A DNA stretch of 64,000 bases from Promicromonospora sp. AC04. Lineage in GTDB: Bacteria; Actinomycetota; Actinomycetes; Actinomycetales; Cellulomonadaceae. The notes under the pieces were generated by a model, which did not search any database, was not told the DNA's origin, and worked only from the letters and a program-made list of their open reading frames with translations. Positions within the stretch are counted from its first letter, which is position 1; each line of letters opens with the position of its first letter. Positions 51,656-60,522 of the stretch are shown here, piece by piece. The position numbers and the translations under genes were made by a program. Location of the stretch: contig NZ_QBUG01000001.1 of NCBI RefSeq assembly GCF_003058225.1, positions 62,001 through 126,000 of the forward strand. The letters run 5' to 3'.

Positions 51656-52809
51656 GACCTGACCTCCGAGGTGTCGTTACCTGCTGACCGTACGGCTTGC
51701 TCGACGAGATCGACGACGCGTGCCGCGCCGTCGCTGGTGCCGGCCGACCCTGCGGCCTTCGCCATGACACCGAGCCGCTCGCGGTCCGCAAGCAGCGTGG
51801 GAACGTTCGTGGACACCCACGCGGGGGTGAGGTCGGCGTCGTCCACCAGCAGACCGCCGCCCGCCTCCACCAGCGGGGCCGCGTTGAGGCGCTGCTCGCC
51901 GTTGCCGATGGGCAGCGGCACGTAGATCGCGGGGATGCCGAGCGCGGCGTGCTCGGCCACCGAGCCCGCGCCGGAGCGGCAGAGCACCAGGTCGGCCACC
52001 GCGTAGGCGAGCTCCATCTGCTCGAGGTACTCGCGAACCTGGTACCGGCGCTCGTCGACGGCGGAGGCGGCGACGGTCTCGCGCACCTCGTCGCCCTTGC
52101 CCTTGCCGGTCAGGTGCAGCACCTGCGCACCCGTCGCGAGGATCTGGGCCGCGGCGCCCGACACCGCGCGGTTCAGGTTCAGCGCACCCGAGGAGCCGCC
52201 GGTGACGACGAGGGTCGGCAGTGCGGGGTCCAGGCCGAGCTCGGCGGCGGCCCGGGCCCGCACGCCCGCGGCGTCGGCCTCCCGCGCCTGCACGAGGGCA
52301 GCGATGGCCTGCCGCAGCGGCAGGCCCGTGAGGACGCCGCCGCGCAGCGGCGTCCCGGCGAAGGTGAGGCCCACGCGGGCCGCCCAGCGGGCGCCGAGCC
52401 GGTTGGCCAGGCCGGGCCGGGCGTTCTGCTCGTGGATCACGATCGGCACGCCCTTGCGCTTGGCCGCGAGGTAGGCCGGGGTGGCGACGTACCCGCCGAA
52501 CCCGATCACGGCCTGCGCGTCGATCTCGTCGATGGCGTCCTCCGCGGCCTTCACCGCGGCCGCCAGCCTGCCCGGCAGCCGCAGCAGCTCGGGGCTCGGG
52601 CGGCGGGGCATCGGCACGCGCGGGATGGGCCGCAGCTCGTAGCCGCGGGCGGGCACGAGCTCGGCCTCCAGGCCGGTCGTGGTGCCGAGCACGAGCACGC
52701 GCGCGCCGGGCTCCCGGCGCCGCACCTCGTCGGCCACCGCGAGCAGGGGGTTCACGTGGCCCGCGGTGCCGCCTCCGGCGAGCACCACCGACACAACTGC
52801 TGAGCTCAT
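51652..52809 (-). CDS. murG: N-acetylglucosaminyltransferase MurG
   Basis: 385 residues, GT28. VVLAGGGTAGHVNPLLAVAD at the start is the MurG G-loop, VIGFGGYVATPAYLAAKRKG and VIHEQNARPGLANRLGARWA follow, and LVLCRSGAGSVAEHAALGIP with YVPLPIGNGEQ forms the donor site. It makes lipid II from lipid I on the inner face of the membrane. ATG at 52809 is preferred over the adjacent one at 52812 for its spacing to GAGAAGG. Confidence 0.95.
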   Translation of the reverse strand: MSSAVVSVVLAGGGTAGHVNPLLAVADEVRRREPGARVLVLGTTTGLEAELVPARGYELRPIPRVPMPRRPSPELLRLPGRLAAAVKAAEDAIDEIDAQAVIGFGGYVATPAYLAAKRKGVPIVIHEQNARPGLANRLGARWAARVGLTFAGTPLRGGVLTGLPLRQAIAALVQAREADAAGVRARAAAELGLDPALPTLVVTGGSSGALNLNRAVSGAAAQILATGAQVLHLTGKGKGDEVRETVAASAVDERRYQVREYLEQMELAYAVADLVLCRSGAGSVAEHAALGIPAIYVPLPIGNGEQRLNAAPLVEAGGGLLVDDADLTPAWVSTNVPTLLADRERLGVMAKAAGSAGTSDGAARVVDLVEQAVRSAGNDTSEVRS

Positions 52810-52918
52810 CATCACCTTCTCGTCGCCGCCCGGGCGTGCCGCCCAGGCGAATCGGGTACGGCCAGCTGCGGGATCTGCGTGCAGGATCTCGTCACAGATG
52901 GAGCCGTTGTGCACATTT

Positions 52919-54151
52919 CTACCGTCTCCGGACCGCTCCGCCCAGCACGGCCAGTGGCTTGCGGACGACGCTACCGCGTGCAGCGAGTGCCTTGGCAGCC
53001 CCCGGCTCCGTCCGGGCGAACGATATGACCATCCCGAGCGCGGCCATCGTGGTGATCAGGGCCGAACCACCGGCCGACACCAGCGGCAGCGGCACGCCGA
53101 TCACCGGCAGCACCCCGATCACCACGCCGATGTTCACGAACGCCTGGCCCACGATCCAGCAGCCGACGGCGGCAGTGGTCACCTTGACGAACGGGTCCTT
53201 GTGCCGCTGGATCACGCGGCTCATCGCCAGCCCCAGCACGGCGAACAACGCGAGCACCAGCACCGTGCCGAACAGGCCGAGCTCCTCGCCGATGACGGCG
53301 AAGATGAAGTCGTTGTGCGCCTCGGGCAGGTAGTTCCACTTCTCGCGGCTCCCGCCCAGGCCCACGCCCCACAGCCCGCCGGTGCCCAGCCCGAACAGTC
53401 CGTGCAGCGACTGGTAGCACTCCGACGACGTGTCGCACTCGGCGCCGTACGTCGCGATGATGCGCCGCAGCCGGTCCCCGGAGGACTGCTGCACGATGAA
53501 CACGTACCCCACGACGAACGCCGCGAGCGCGCCGCCGAGCCCCATCAGGGACATCGGCACGCCGGCCACGAAGAAGGCCCCCGCCACCAGCAGGCCCATC
53601 ACGAGCGCCGTGCCCAGGTCTCCCCCGCCGAGCACCAGCCCGAGGACCACCACGGCGCCCGGGACCGCCGGGAGGATCGCGTGGGACCAGCTGCCCAGCA
53701 GCGCCTGCTTGCGGCCCAGCACGGTGCCGAGCCAGACGGCGAGCGCGAGCTTGGCCAGCTCCGACGGCTGGAACGAGAACGGGCCCAGCGACAGCCAGTT
53801 CTGCTGGCCGTTCCTGATCTCGCCCAGGAAGATCACCGCGACGAGCAGCACCAGGGCCACGACGAGCCCGGGCAGCGCGAGCCGCTTGTACCAGCGGACC
53901 GGCAGGTGCGCGGCGACCAGGAGCACGGGCAGCCCCATCAGCGCGTACTGCGCCTGGACCAGGAACGCCGCGTACGGGGACTCGCCCTCGGCGATAGACG
54001 TCACCGTCGAGCTGGACAGCACCATGATCAGCCCGATCACGGTCAGCAGGCCCGTGGTGCCCACCAAGAGGTAGTAGCTGGTCACCGTCGAGTTCCACTG
54101 GCCGAGCCACGGGCGCTCGGGAGCGCTGCGGCTCGTGCTCGTCGTGGCCAT
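52919..54151 (-). CDS. ftsW: Peptidoglycan glycosyltransferase FtsW (SEDS)
   Basis: 410 residues with about ten membrane helices. SEDS motifs are present: FSFQPSELAKLALAVWLG, LVLGGGDLGTALVMGLLVAG, EAHNDFIFAVIGEELGLFG and LPLVSAGGSALITTMAALG. It polymerises lipid II at the septum with its partner PBP (FtsI), which is not in this window. Strong ribosome binding site GGGAGGGGTAGGG before the ATG. It is placed in the middle of the dcw cluster as usual. Confidence 0.95.
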   Translation of the reverse strand: MATTSTSRSAPERPWLGQWNSTVTSYYLLVGTTGLLTVIGLIMVLSSSTVTSIAEGESPYAAFLVQAQYALMGLPVLLVAAHLPVRWYKRLALPGLVVALVLLVAVIFLGEIRNGQQNWLSLGPFSFQPSELAKLALAVWLGTVLGRKQALLGSWSHAILPAVPGAVVVLGLVLGGGDLGTALVMGLLVAGAFFVAGVPMSLMGLGGALAAFVVGYVFIVQQSSGDRLRRIIATYGAECDTSSECYQSLHGLFGLGTGGLWGVGLGGSREKWNYLPEAHNDFIFAVIGEELGLFGTVLVLALFAVLGLAMSRVIQRHKDPFVKVTTAAVGCWIVGQAFVNIGVVIGVLPVIGVPLPLVSAGGSALITTMAALGMVISFARTEPGAAKALAARGSVVRKPLAVLGGAVRRR

Positions 54152-54193
54152 CCCTACCCCTCCCGCGGCTCAGCGAGCAGCTCACCGAGCGGC

Positions 54194-55696
54194 TCAACGA
54201 GTGGTGAGCTCACGCACCACGTGTACGAACTCCTCGCCGCGCTGGGCGTACGAGACGAACTGGTCCTGCGACGCGCCCGCCGGGGCCAGCAGCACGGTGT
54301 CCCCTGGCTGTGCCAGGTCCCGCGCCGCGTCGACCGCCCGCCGCATCACCGTCTCAGTGTCACCGGGATCGATCACGACGACCGGGATCTGCGGCGCGTG
54401 TCGGGCCAGCGTGTCAGCCAGCGGGCGGGGGTCGGCACCGATGACGACGGCGGCGCGCATCCGGTCTGCACGGGACGACACGAGCTCGTCGAACGTGGCG
54501 CCCTTGGCCAGGCCGCCCGCGATCCACACAACCGTGCCGTGGGCGAAGCCCGCCAGCGACGCAGCGGCGGAGTGGGTGTTCGTCGCCTTCGAGTCGTTCA
54601 CGTACGTGACGCCTGCCGCCTCCGCCACGCGCTGGATGCGGTGGTCGCTGGGACCGAAGGACCGCAGCCCGTCGCGGACGGCGGCCGCGGGCACGCCGTG
54701 CGCGCGGGCCAGGGCGGCGGCGGCCAGGGCGTCCGCCACGATGTGCGTCGGCACGACGCCGTTGTGGTCGCCCAGCTGCTTCAGGTCGGCGAGGGTGCCG
54801 AGCTCCGCGGCGCTCTTGCGGCGGTCGGGGTCGTCGTCGGCGGCGTGGAAGGCGCGGTCCACCAGGACGTCGTCGACCAGACCGAGGTCGCCGGGGCTCG
54901 GGGTGCCGGCCACGAAGCCGACGGCGCGCGCGCCCTCGACGACGTCCGCCTCGCGCACCAGTTCCTCGGTCTTCGGGTCCGCCACGTTGTAGACGCACGC
55001 CACCTGGACGCGTTCGTAGATGCGGCCCTTGTCGCGGGTGTAGGCGTCGATCGTGCCGTGCCAGTCGAGGTGGTCGGGCGAGACGTTCAGGACGGCGCCC
55101 GCCTCCAGCGACATCGTGTGCGTGAAGTGGAGCTGGAAGCTCGACAGCTCCACCGCCACGACGTCGAGCGTGGGGTCGAGGGCCGCCTCCACGAGGGACC
55201 GGCCGACGTTCCCGACGGCGGCGGTGCGCAGGCCCGCCGCCCGCAGGATCGCGGCCAGCATCTCGACGGTGGTGGTCTTGCCGTTGGACCCGGTGATGCC
55301 GAGCCACTGGGCGGGCCGGTCCGTGCCCAGGCGGTCGACACGCAGGCGCCACGCGAGCTCGACCTCGCTCCACACGGGCACGCCCGCGGCGAGCGCCGCC
55401 GCGATCACGGGGTGGTGCGGTGCGAAGCCCGGCGAGGCGACCAGGAGGTCGGCCTGGGCCAGCACGGCCGCCGCGGCGTCGGCGTCGAGGCCGCGGTGGT
55501 CGGCGTCGTCGGCCTTGTCGTCGACCGTGACCAGGTCGGCCACTCGGGGTGCCAGCACACGCTGGAGCGAGCGTCCGGTGACGCCGAGGCCCGCCAGGAC
55601 GACGCGGGCGTCGGACAGGGGGACGCGGGGCTCGACCGTCCCGTACGCGTCGCCGGAGGAGTCGCCGGACGGGTCGAGGCCGGGAGCCTCGGTCAC
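54194..55696 (-). CDS. murD: UDP-N-acetylmuramoylalanine-D-glutamate ligase MurD
   Basis: 500 residues. [20 protein letters not shown], the P-loop [58 protein letters not shown] and [20 protein letters not shown] are typical MurD. It adds D-glutamate. The start is the GTG at 55696, overlapping the mraY stop (GTGA); it includes an N-terminal extension of about 27 Ser/Asp-rich residues before the Rossmann strand. Confidence 0.95.
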   Translation of the reverse strand: MTEAPGLDPSGDSSGDAYGTVEPRVPLSDARVVLAGLGVTGRSLQRVLAPRVADLVTVDDKADDADHRGLDADAAAAVLAQADLLVASPGFAPHHPVIAAALAAGVPVWSEVELAWRLRVDRLGTDRPAQWLGITGSNGKTTTVEMLAAILRAAGLRTAAVGNVGRSLVEAALDPTLDVVAVELSSFQLHFTHTMSLEAGAVLNVSPDHLDWHGTIDAYTRDKGRIYERVQVACVYNVADPKTEELVREADVVEGARAVGFVAGTPSPGDLGLVDDVLVDRAFHAADDDPDRRKSAAELGTLADLKQLGDHNGVVPTHIVADALAAAALARAHGVPAAAVRDGLRSFGPSDHRIQRVAEAAGVTYVNDSKATNTHSAAASLAGFAHGTVVWIAGGLAKGATFDELVSSRADRMRAAVVIGADPRPLADTLARHAPQIPVVVIDPGDTETVMRRAVDAARDLAQPGDTVLLAPAGASQDQFVSYAQRGEEFVHVVRELTTR

Positions 55697-56775
55697 GAGG
55701 CGACCCACTCGGCGTAGAAGATGCCCATGCCCAGGCCCGCGAACAGGCCGGCGATCAGCCAGAACCGGATGACGATGGTGACCTCGCCCCATCCGGAGAG
55801 CTCGAAGTGATGGTGCAGCGGCGTCATCTTGAACACCCGCCTGCCCGTGAGCTTGAAGGAGCTGACCTGGATCACCACGGACGAGACGACGAGCACGAAC
55901 AGGCCGCCGATGATCACGGCCAGCAGCTCCGTGCGGCTCAGGATCGACAGGCCGGCCAGGGCGCCGCCCAGGGCGAGCGAGCCGGTGTCGCCCATGAAGA
56001 TCTTGGCGGGGTTGGCGTTCCACCACAGGAAGCCGACGCACGCGCCGGTCACGGCGGCGGCGACGATGGCGAGGTCCTGCGGGTCGCGCACCTCGTAGCA
56101 GCGCGGTCCCGCTGTGGCGACGAACTGGCAGGACTGGTTGAGCTGCCAGATGCCGACCAGCACGTACGCGCCGAACGTGATGATCGAGACGCCGGTGGCC
56201 AGGCCGTCAAGACCGTCGGTGATGTTGACCGCGTTGGACCACGCCGACACGAGGAGGTTGGCCCAGATCACGAAGAGGATGAGGCCGACGGTCGCGCCGG
56301 CGAACGCCAGGTCGAACTCGGTGTCGCGCAGAAACGAGATCTTGGTGGAGGCCGGGGTGCGCGAGTTCTCGTTGGGGAACTGCAGCGCGAGCACGGCGAA
56401 CGAGATGCCGACGATGCCCTGGCCGATCAGCTTGGCGCGCGGGGTCAGGCCGAGGGACCGCTGCTTGCGGATCTTGGTGAAGTCGTCGAGGAAGCCGATC
56501 AGGCCCAGGCCCGCCATGAGGTAGAGCGCGAGCAGCGCCGAGACGCTCGGCAGCCGGCCGGACACGAGCATCGACGCCGCGACGCCGAACATGGTCGCCG
56601 CGATGATGACGACGCCGCCCATCTGGGGCGTGCCACGCTTGATGAAGTGCCCGGTGGGGCCGTCCTGCCGGACGAACTGGCCGTAGTTCTTGTGGACCAG
56701 GAACCGGATGAAGACCGGCGTGCCCAGCAGGGCGACGAGCAGCGCCACTGCGGCGCTGACCAGGATCGCGATCAC
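55693..56775 (-). CDS. mraY: Phospho-MurNAc-pentapeptide transferase MraY
   Basis: 360 residues with about ten membrane helices. [40 protein letters not shown] (aspartates of the active site), [31 protein letters not shown] and [13 protein letters not shown] are the family motifs. It makes lipid I from UDP-MurNAc-pentapeptide and undecaprenyl phosphate. Its ATG overlaps the murF stop by 4 bases. Confidence 0.96.
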   Translation of the reverse strand: MIAILVSAAVALLVALLGTPVFIRFLVHKNYGQFVRQDGPTGHFIKRGTPQMGGVVIIAATMFGVAASMLVSGRLPSVSALLALYLMAGLGLIGFLDDFTKIRKQRSLGLTPRAKLIGQGIVGISFAVLALQFPNENSRTPASTKISFLRDTEFDLAFAGATVGLILFVIWANLLVSAWSNAVNITDGLDGLATGVSIITFGAYVLVGIWQLNQSCQFVATAGPRCYEVRDPQDLAIVAAAVTGACVGFLWWNANPAKIFMGDTGSLALGGALAGLSILSRTELLAVIIGGLFVLVVSSVVIQVSSFKLTGRRVFKMTPLHHHFELSGWGEVTIVIRFWLIAGLFAGLGMGIFYAEWVAS

Positions 56776-58250
56776 TTGTTGTTGTCCTCTGTGGTCTTGA
56801 CCATCGACAGGTGGTCCCCGAGCTCCCAGAGCCCGGAGTCGTGCGACGACTTGACGAGCACGACGTCACCGGGCTCGAGCGACTCGTCCAGCAGCGTGCG
56901 GGCGGCGTCCAGGTCGGGCACGAAGATCGACTCCGATCCCCAGGACCCCTCCTGCATGGCTCCCTCGTGGATGTGGTAGGCGCCGTCGCCCACCACCACG
57001 AGCTGCTTGATGTTCAGACGCACCACGAGGCGGCCGATCTCGTCGTGCGCGGCGCGCGCGCCGTCGCCGAGCTCGCGCATCTCGCCGAGCACGGCGACCG
57101 AGCGGCGTGTCCGGCCGGCCATGACGGCGAGCGTGCGCAGGCCGGCCTTCATCGAGTCCGGGTTCGCGTTGTACGCGTCGTCGATCACGGTGACGCCGTC
57201 GGGCCGCTCGGTGACGGCCATCCGGTGCGGGCTGCGGGCGGTGGCCGCCGAGAGCCGCTCCGCGACGTCCGGCACGGACACCCCGAGGCGTAGCGCGACT
57301 GTCGCGGCCGCCAGCGCGTTGCTCACGTGGTGCGGCCCGACGAGCTGGAGCGCGACGTCGGCGCGCTGCTCGCCGGCCCCGTCGGCACCGCCGAGGCGGG
57401 CGACGCGGAGCGTGAAGCTCGCCCGGCCGGCGCCGTCGACGGAGATGTCCTCGGCGCGGACGTCGGCGGTCGGGATGGTGCCGAACGTCTGCAGGGTGGT
57501 GCCGGGGGCTACCTGGCCCGCCATGGCGGCGACCCGCAGGTCGTCGGCGTTGAGCACCACCGAGCCGCCGTCCACGACGCCGGAGACCATCTCGGCCTTG
57601 GTCTTCGCGATGGCCTCGACGCTGCCGAAGTAGCCGACGTGCGCGACGCCGACAGCCAGCACGACGCCGACGTCGGGCGGCGCGATGCGCGTGAGGTAGG
57701 CGATGTTGCCCACCCGGTCCGCGCCCATCTCGAGCACCAGGTAGCGCGTGGCGGCGGTGACGCGCAGGACCGTCAGCGGCAGGCCGATCTCGTTGTTGAA
57801 CGAGCCCTTGGGGACGATGATCGCGTTCTCGCCCTCGCCCGCCTCCGGGGCGAGGAGCTGGCCGAGCAGGTCCTTGGTGGTGGTCTTGCCGACCGAGCCG
57901 GTGACGGCCACGACCTTCGGGACGCCGGGCGTGCCGCCGTCGGCTCCGCCGCGGACCTTCGCGAGGACGTACCGGGCGAGCTCGCCCAGGGCCGCCCGCG
58001 GGTCGTCGACGACGACGGTCGGCAGTCCATCCAGCTCACGGGCCGCGAGCACGAGTGCGGCGCCGGACTCGACCGCGGTGGCCGCGAAGTCGTGCCCGTC
58101 GACCCGCTCGCCCGGCAGCGCCACGAAGAGCGCACCTGGGCCGGCCTGGCGCGAGTCGACGATCACCGTCCCGGTGACCGTCACGTCCGGGTCGGCGTGC
58201 AGCCGCCCGCCGGTGGCTGCGGCGACCTGTGCCGCAGTCAGCTCGATCAT
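56772..58250 (-). CDS. murF: UDP-MurNAc-tripeptide-D-Ala-D-Ala ligase MurF
   Basis: 492 residues. [20 protein letters not shown], the P-loop [60 protein letters not shown] and [20 protein letters not shown] are characteristic. It attaches the D-Ala-D-Ala dipeptide. Overlaps by 4 bases on both sides show tight coupling with murE and mraY. Confidence 0.96.
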   Translation of the reverse strand: MIELTAAQVAAATGGRLHADPDVTVTGTVIVDSRQAGPGALFVALPGERVDGHDFAATAVESGAALVLAARELDGLPTVVVDDPRAALGELARYVLAKVRGGADGGTPGVPKVVAVTGSVGKTTTKDLLGQLLAPEAGEGENAIIVPKGSFNNEIGLPLTVLRVTAATRYLVLEMGADRVGNIAYLTRIAPPDVGVVLAVGVAHVGYFGSVEAIAKTKAEMVSGVVDGGSVVLNADDLRVAAMAGQVAPGTTLQTFGTIPTADVRAEDISVDGAGRASFTLRVARLGGADGAGEQRADVALQLVGPHHVSNALAAATVALRLGVSVPDVAERLSAATARSPHRMAVTERPDGVTVIDDAYNANPDSMKAGLRTLAVMAGRTRRSVAVLGEMRELGDGARAAHDEIGRLVVRLNIKQLVVVGDGAYHIHEGAMQEGSWGSESIFVPDLDAARTLLDESLEPGDVVLVKSSHDSGLWELGDHLSMVKTTEDNNK

Positions 58251-59866
58251 GCCTGTGTCGTCCTCTCCTGCGTGGGGTCCTGCTGGCTCTGCCCGCTCCG
58301 GGCCGCCAGCGCGGCGCGCGCCTCGACGCGGTCGTCGAGCACGTGGTCCACGCCCGCGATCTCCTGGACGGTCTCGTGCCCGCGGCCTGCCACCAGCACG
58401 GTGTCGTCCGGGCCGGCCGCGAGGATCGCGGTGCGGATGGCATCCGCGCGCGGGGCGACCTCGTGGACCTCAACGGTACGCGAGCCGTCGTCGTCCACGG
58501 TCTCGACGGTGCCGCCCGGCGCGGCGACGCCGGTCCCGGCCAGGACCTCGGTCCGCACCTTGGCGGGGTCCTCGTCGTGCGGGTCGTCGTCCGTGACGTA
58601 GACGACGTCGGCGCCGCGCACCGCCGCCGCGCCCATGAAGGGGCGCTTGCCGGGGTCGCGGTCGCCCGTGGCGCCGAAGACGACGGCGAGCCGGCCCGCC
58701 GTCGTCGGGCGCAGGGCCGCGAGGGAGAGCTCCAGGGCCTCGGTGTTGTGCGCGAAGTCCACGACCACGCGCGGGGCCGTGGCCAGCACCTCCATGCGGC
58801 CGGGCACCGTGGCGCTCAGGCCGTCGGCGGCCGCCAGCGCGTCGGTGACGTCGCGGATGTCCGAGCCGCCCTCCAGCACCATCGCGACAGCGAGGGCCGC
58901 GTTGGCCACGTTGTAGCCGCCCGGCAGCGAGGTGGAGGTGCGCAGCGTGCGCCCGTCGTGATGCGTCAGCGTGAAGGCGGACCCGGTGCCGTGCGGCGCG
59001 ACGTCGGTCACGACCCAGTCGGCGGCCTTGCCCGGCAGGGTGGTGAGCGTCGCGACCGGGATCTGGGCCTCGTTCGCCATGCGGTCGCCCCAGGCGTCGT
59101 CGACGGTGACGACGCCGCGGCGGGCGCGGGCGGGTGTGAACAGGTCGGACTTGGTGGCGAAGTAGGACTCGAAGTCGCCGTGGAAGTCCAGGTGGTCCTG
59201 GGTCAGGTTGGTGAACCCGGCGACGCCGAAGACGATGCCGTCCACGCGGTGCTGCGCCAGGGCGTGGGAGGAGACCTCCATGGCCAGGGTGCGTACGTGG
59301 TCCTCGCGCATCGCGGCGAGCAGCGCCTGGAGGTCGGCGGCCTCGGGCGTGGTGAGCGTGCTGGCGATGACCCGGTCCCCGGAGCGCGTCTCGACGGTGC
59401 CGATCAGGCCGCCGATCCAGCCCAGCGCCCGCAGCAGGTGGTCGAGCTGGTAGGTCGTGGTGGTCTTGCCGTTGGTGCCGGTGATGCCGAAGGTCATCAG
59501 GTCCTCGGCGGGGTTGCCCAGCACCCAGGCGGCGACCTGGCCGAGGATGCCGCGGGGGTCCTCGGCGACGAGCACCGGGGTGGTGCTGCCGGCCCCGATC
59601 AGCTCGGCCCCGCGCGCGTCCGTGAGGATCGCGGTGGCCCCGCGCCCGACGGCGTCCGCGGCGAACTGCGCACCGTGCGCGCGGGCGCCGGGCAGGGCCA
59701 CGAAGAGGTCCCCCGGCTGCGCGACCCGGTTGTCCGAGGCGACGCAGGTGACCGTGGCGTCAGCGGCGTGACCTGGGGCGATGGTGAGGCCGAAGGCGAC
59801 GGCGAGGTCCGAGACCTGGCGCGCTGTCGTGGCGGCCGGTCGGATCCGGTCGATCGGGGATGTCAC
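58247..59866 (-). CDS. murE: UDP-MurNAc-L-Ala-D-Glu ligase MurE, non-DAP type
   Basis: 539 residues. P-loop GITGTNGKTTTTYQLDHLLR, STLTTPEAADLQALLAAMRE, FTNLTQDHLDFHGDFESYFA and VVFGATGDRDPGKRPFMGAA identify MurE. The amino-acid specificity loop reads VTDDDPHDEDP, where diaminopimelate-adding enzymes have DNPR. The arginine that holds DAP is missing, so the third residue is probably L-lysine or L-ornithine (inference from family knowledge), consistent with Micrococcales. The start is the GTG at 59866 (VTSPIDRIRP), without a clear Shine-Dalgarno. It is the first dcw gene in the window; ftsI is not upstream. Confidence 0.93.
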   Translation of the reverse strand: MTSPIDRIRPAATTARQVSDLAVAFGLTIAPGHAADATVTCVASDNRVAQPGDLFVALPGARAHGAQFAADAVGRGATAILTDARGAELIGAGSTTPVLVAEDPRGILGQVAAWVLGNPAEDLMTFGITGTNGKTTTTYQLDHLLRALGWIGGLIGTVETRSGDRVIASTLTTPEAADLQALLAAMREDHVRTLAMEVSSHALAQHRVDGIVFGVAGFTNLTQDHLDFHGDFESYFATKSDLFTPARARRGVVTVDDAWGDRMANEAQIPVATLTTLPGKAADWVVTDVAPHGTGSAFTLTHHDGRTLRTSTSLPGGYNVANAALAVAMVLEGGSDIRDVTDALAAADGLSATVPGRMEVLATAPRVVVDFAHNTEALELSLAALRPTTAGRLAVVFGATGDRDPGKRPFMGAAAVRGADVVYVTDDDPHDEDPAKVRTEVLAGTGVAAPGGTVETVDDDGSRTVEVHEVAPRADAIRTAILAAGPDDTVLVAGRGHETVQEIAGVDHVLDDRVEARAALAARSGQSQQDPTQERTTQA

Positions 59867-60117
59867 GGAGAAGAACCTACCGTCTCGCGGGGGTGGGTCT
59901 CGTCCTGGGTGTGGGCCTTGGGTGGTGGTTGTGGGGTGGTCCGGTATCACCCGCCACCCGTTGTACGACATCACCCGCGGATGGGGCAGCCAGGCCATTA
60001 TGAGGAATTTCTGGCCAGCGACATCAACCGATTAGCTCGAACGCGCGCATATCATTCCACTAACAGATTTTCCCACAATGAATCACACCCTCCATGACAG
60101 ATCAAGAGATTTAGGAC
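59867..60117. other. A/T-rich gap between murE and the immunity-like gene
   Basis: 251 bases without a convincing gene. The murE-proximal half is G+C-rich and holds direct repeats of atcacccgc (about 59945 and 59969). From about 60000 the base composition turns A/T-rich, marking the likely edge of the acquired RHS segment. A murE promoter should lie here, but I cannot assign it. Confidence 0.5.
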
Positions 60118-60510
60118 TCATTCATCAGACGCCTCGATGGTGACGCCATATATCCGCTGAACGTCCGCCGCAAACTCAGCACCGGCACGAGCCGGCACGC
60201 GGGCCTTCCACCACGGAGAACCCTCACGAACAACGGGACCAAGAAGCTCCCGAAATTGCGAGTCCGCAACCAAGATCTGCGCGCCAATTGAAGCCCACCC
60301 ATCCACCGACGCCAACTCAGAACTGACCATCGCGCGTTCCAGATCTTCGCGCACCAACAGTTCCGCCTCATACTCGTAAAGGTCTCCGCCGTAACCAGCC
60401 TCGACCTCATCCACGAGAGTCTGCCAAGCTTCGACGAATCCGAGCATTGACCAATTTGACCTCCGACCCGTCGGAGCCACAACCCTTCTAAAAGAATCAT
60501 CTAATCGCAT
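60118..60510 (-). CDS. Probable immunity protein of the RHS toxin
   Basis: 130 residues, acidic, no signal or membrane segment. It starts 12 bases after the RHS toxin stop and has a perfect ribosome binding site (AAAGGAGGTCATGT). Small size, location right behind the toxin and low G+C are what is expected of a cognate immunity gene in a polymorphic toxin system. I do not recognise the family; the sequence has helical segments (FVEAWQTLVDEVEAGYGGDL, LLVREDLERAMVSSELASVD). Its function as antitoxin to the neighbouring C-terminal domain is inferred from position alone. Confidence 0.75.
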   Translation of the reverse strand: MRLDDSFRRVVAPTGRRSNWSMLGFVEAWQTLVDEVEAGYGGDLYEYEAELLVREDLERAMVSSELASVDGWASIGAQILVADSQFRELLGPVVREGSPWWKARVPARAGAEFAADVQRIYGVTIEASDE

Positions 60511-60522
60511 ACATGACCTCCT

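Noticed and set aside
50118-51791. Upstream extension of the ftsQ frame
   Set aside because: It reads murC out of frame; the ftsQ ATG at 50117 sits at the murC stop.
60111-60500. Alternative minus-strand frame overlapping the immunity gene
   Set aside because: The neighbouring frame (60118-60510) has the strong ribosome binding site and a natural composition; this one is Arg/Trp-rich and lacks a start signal.
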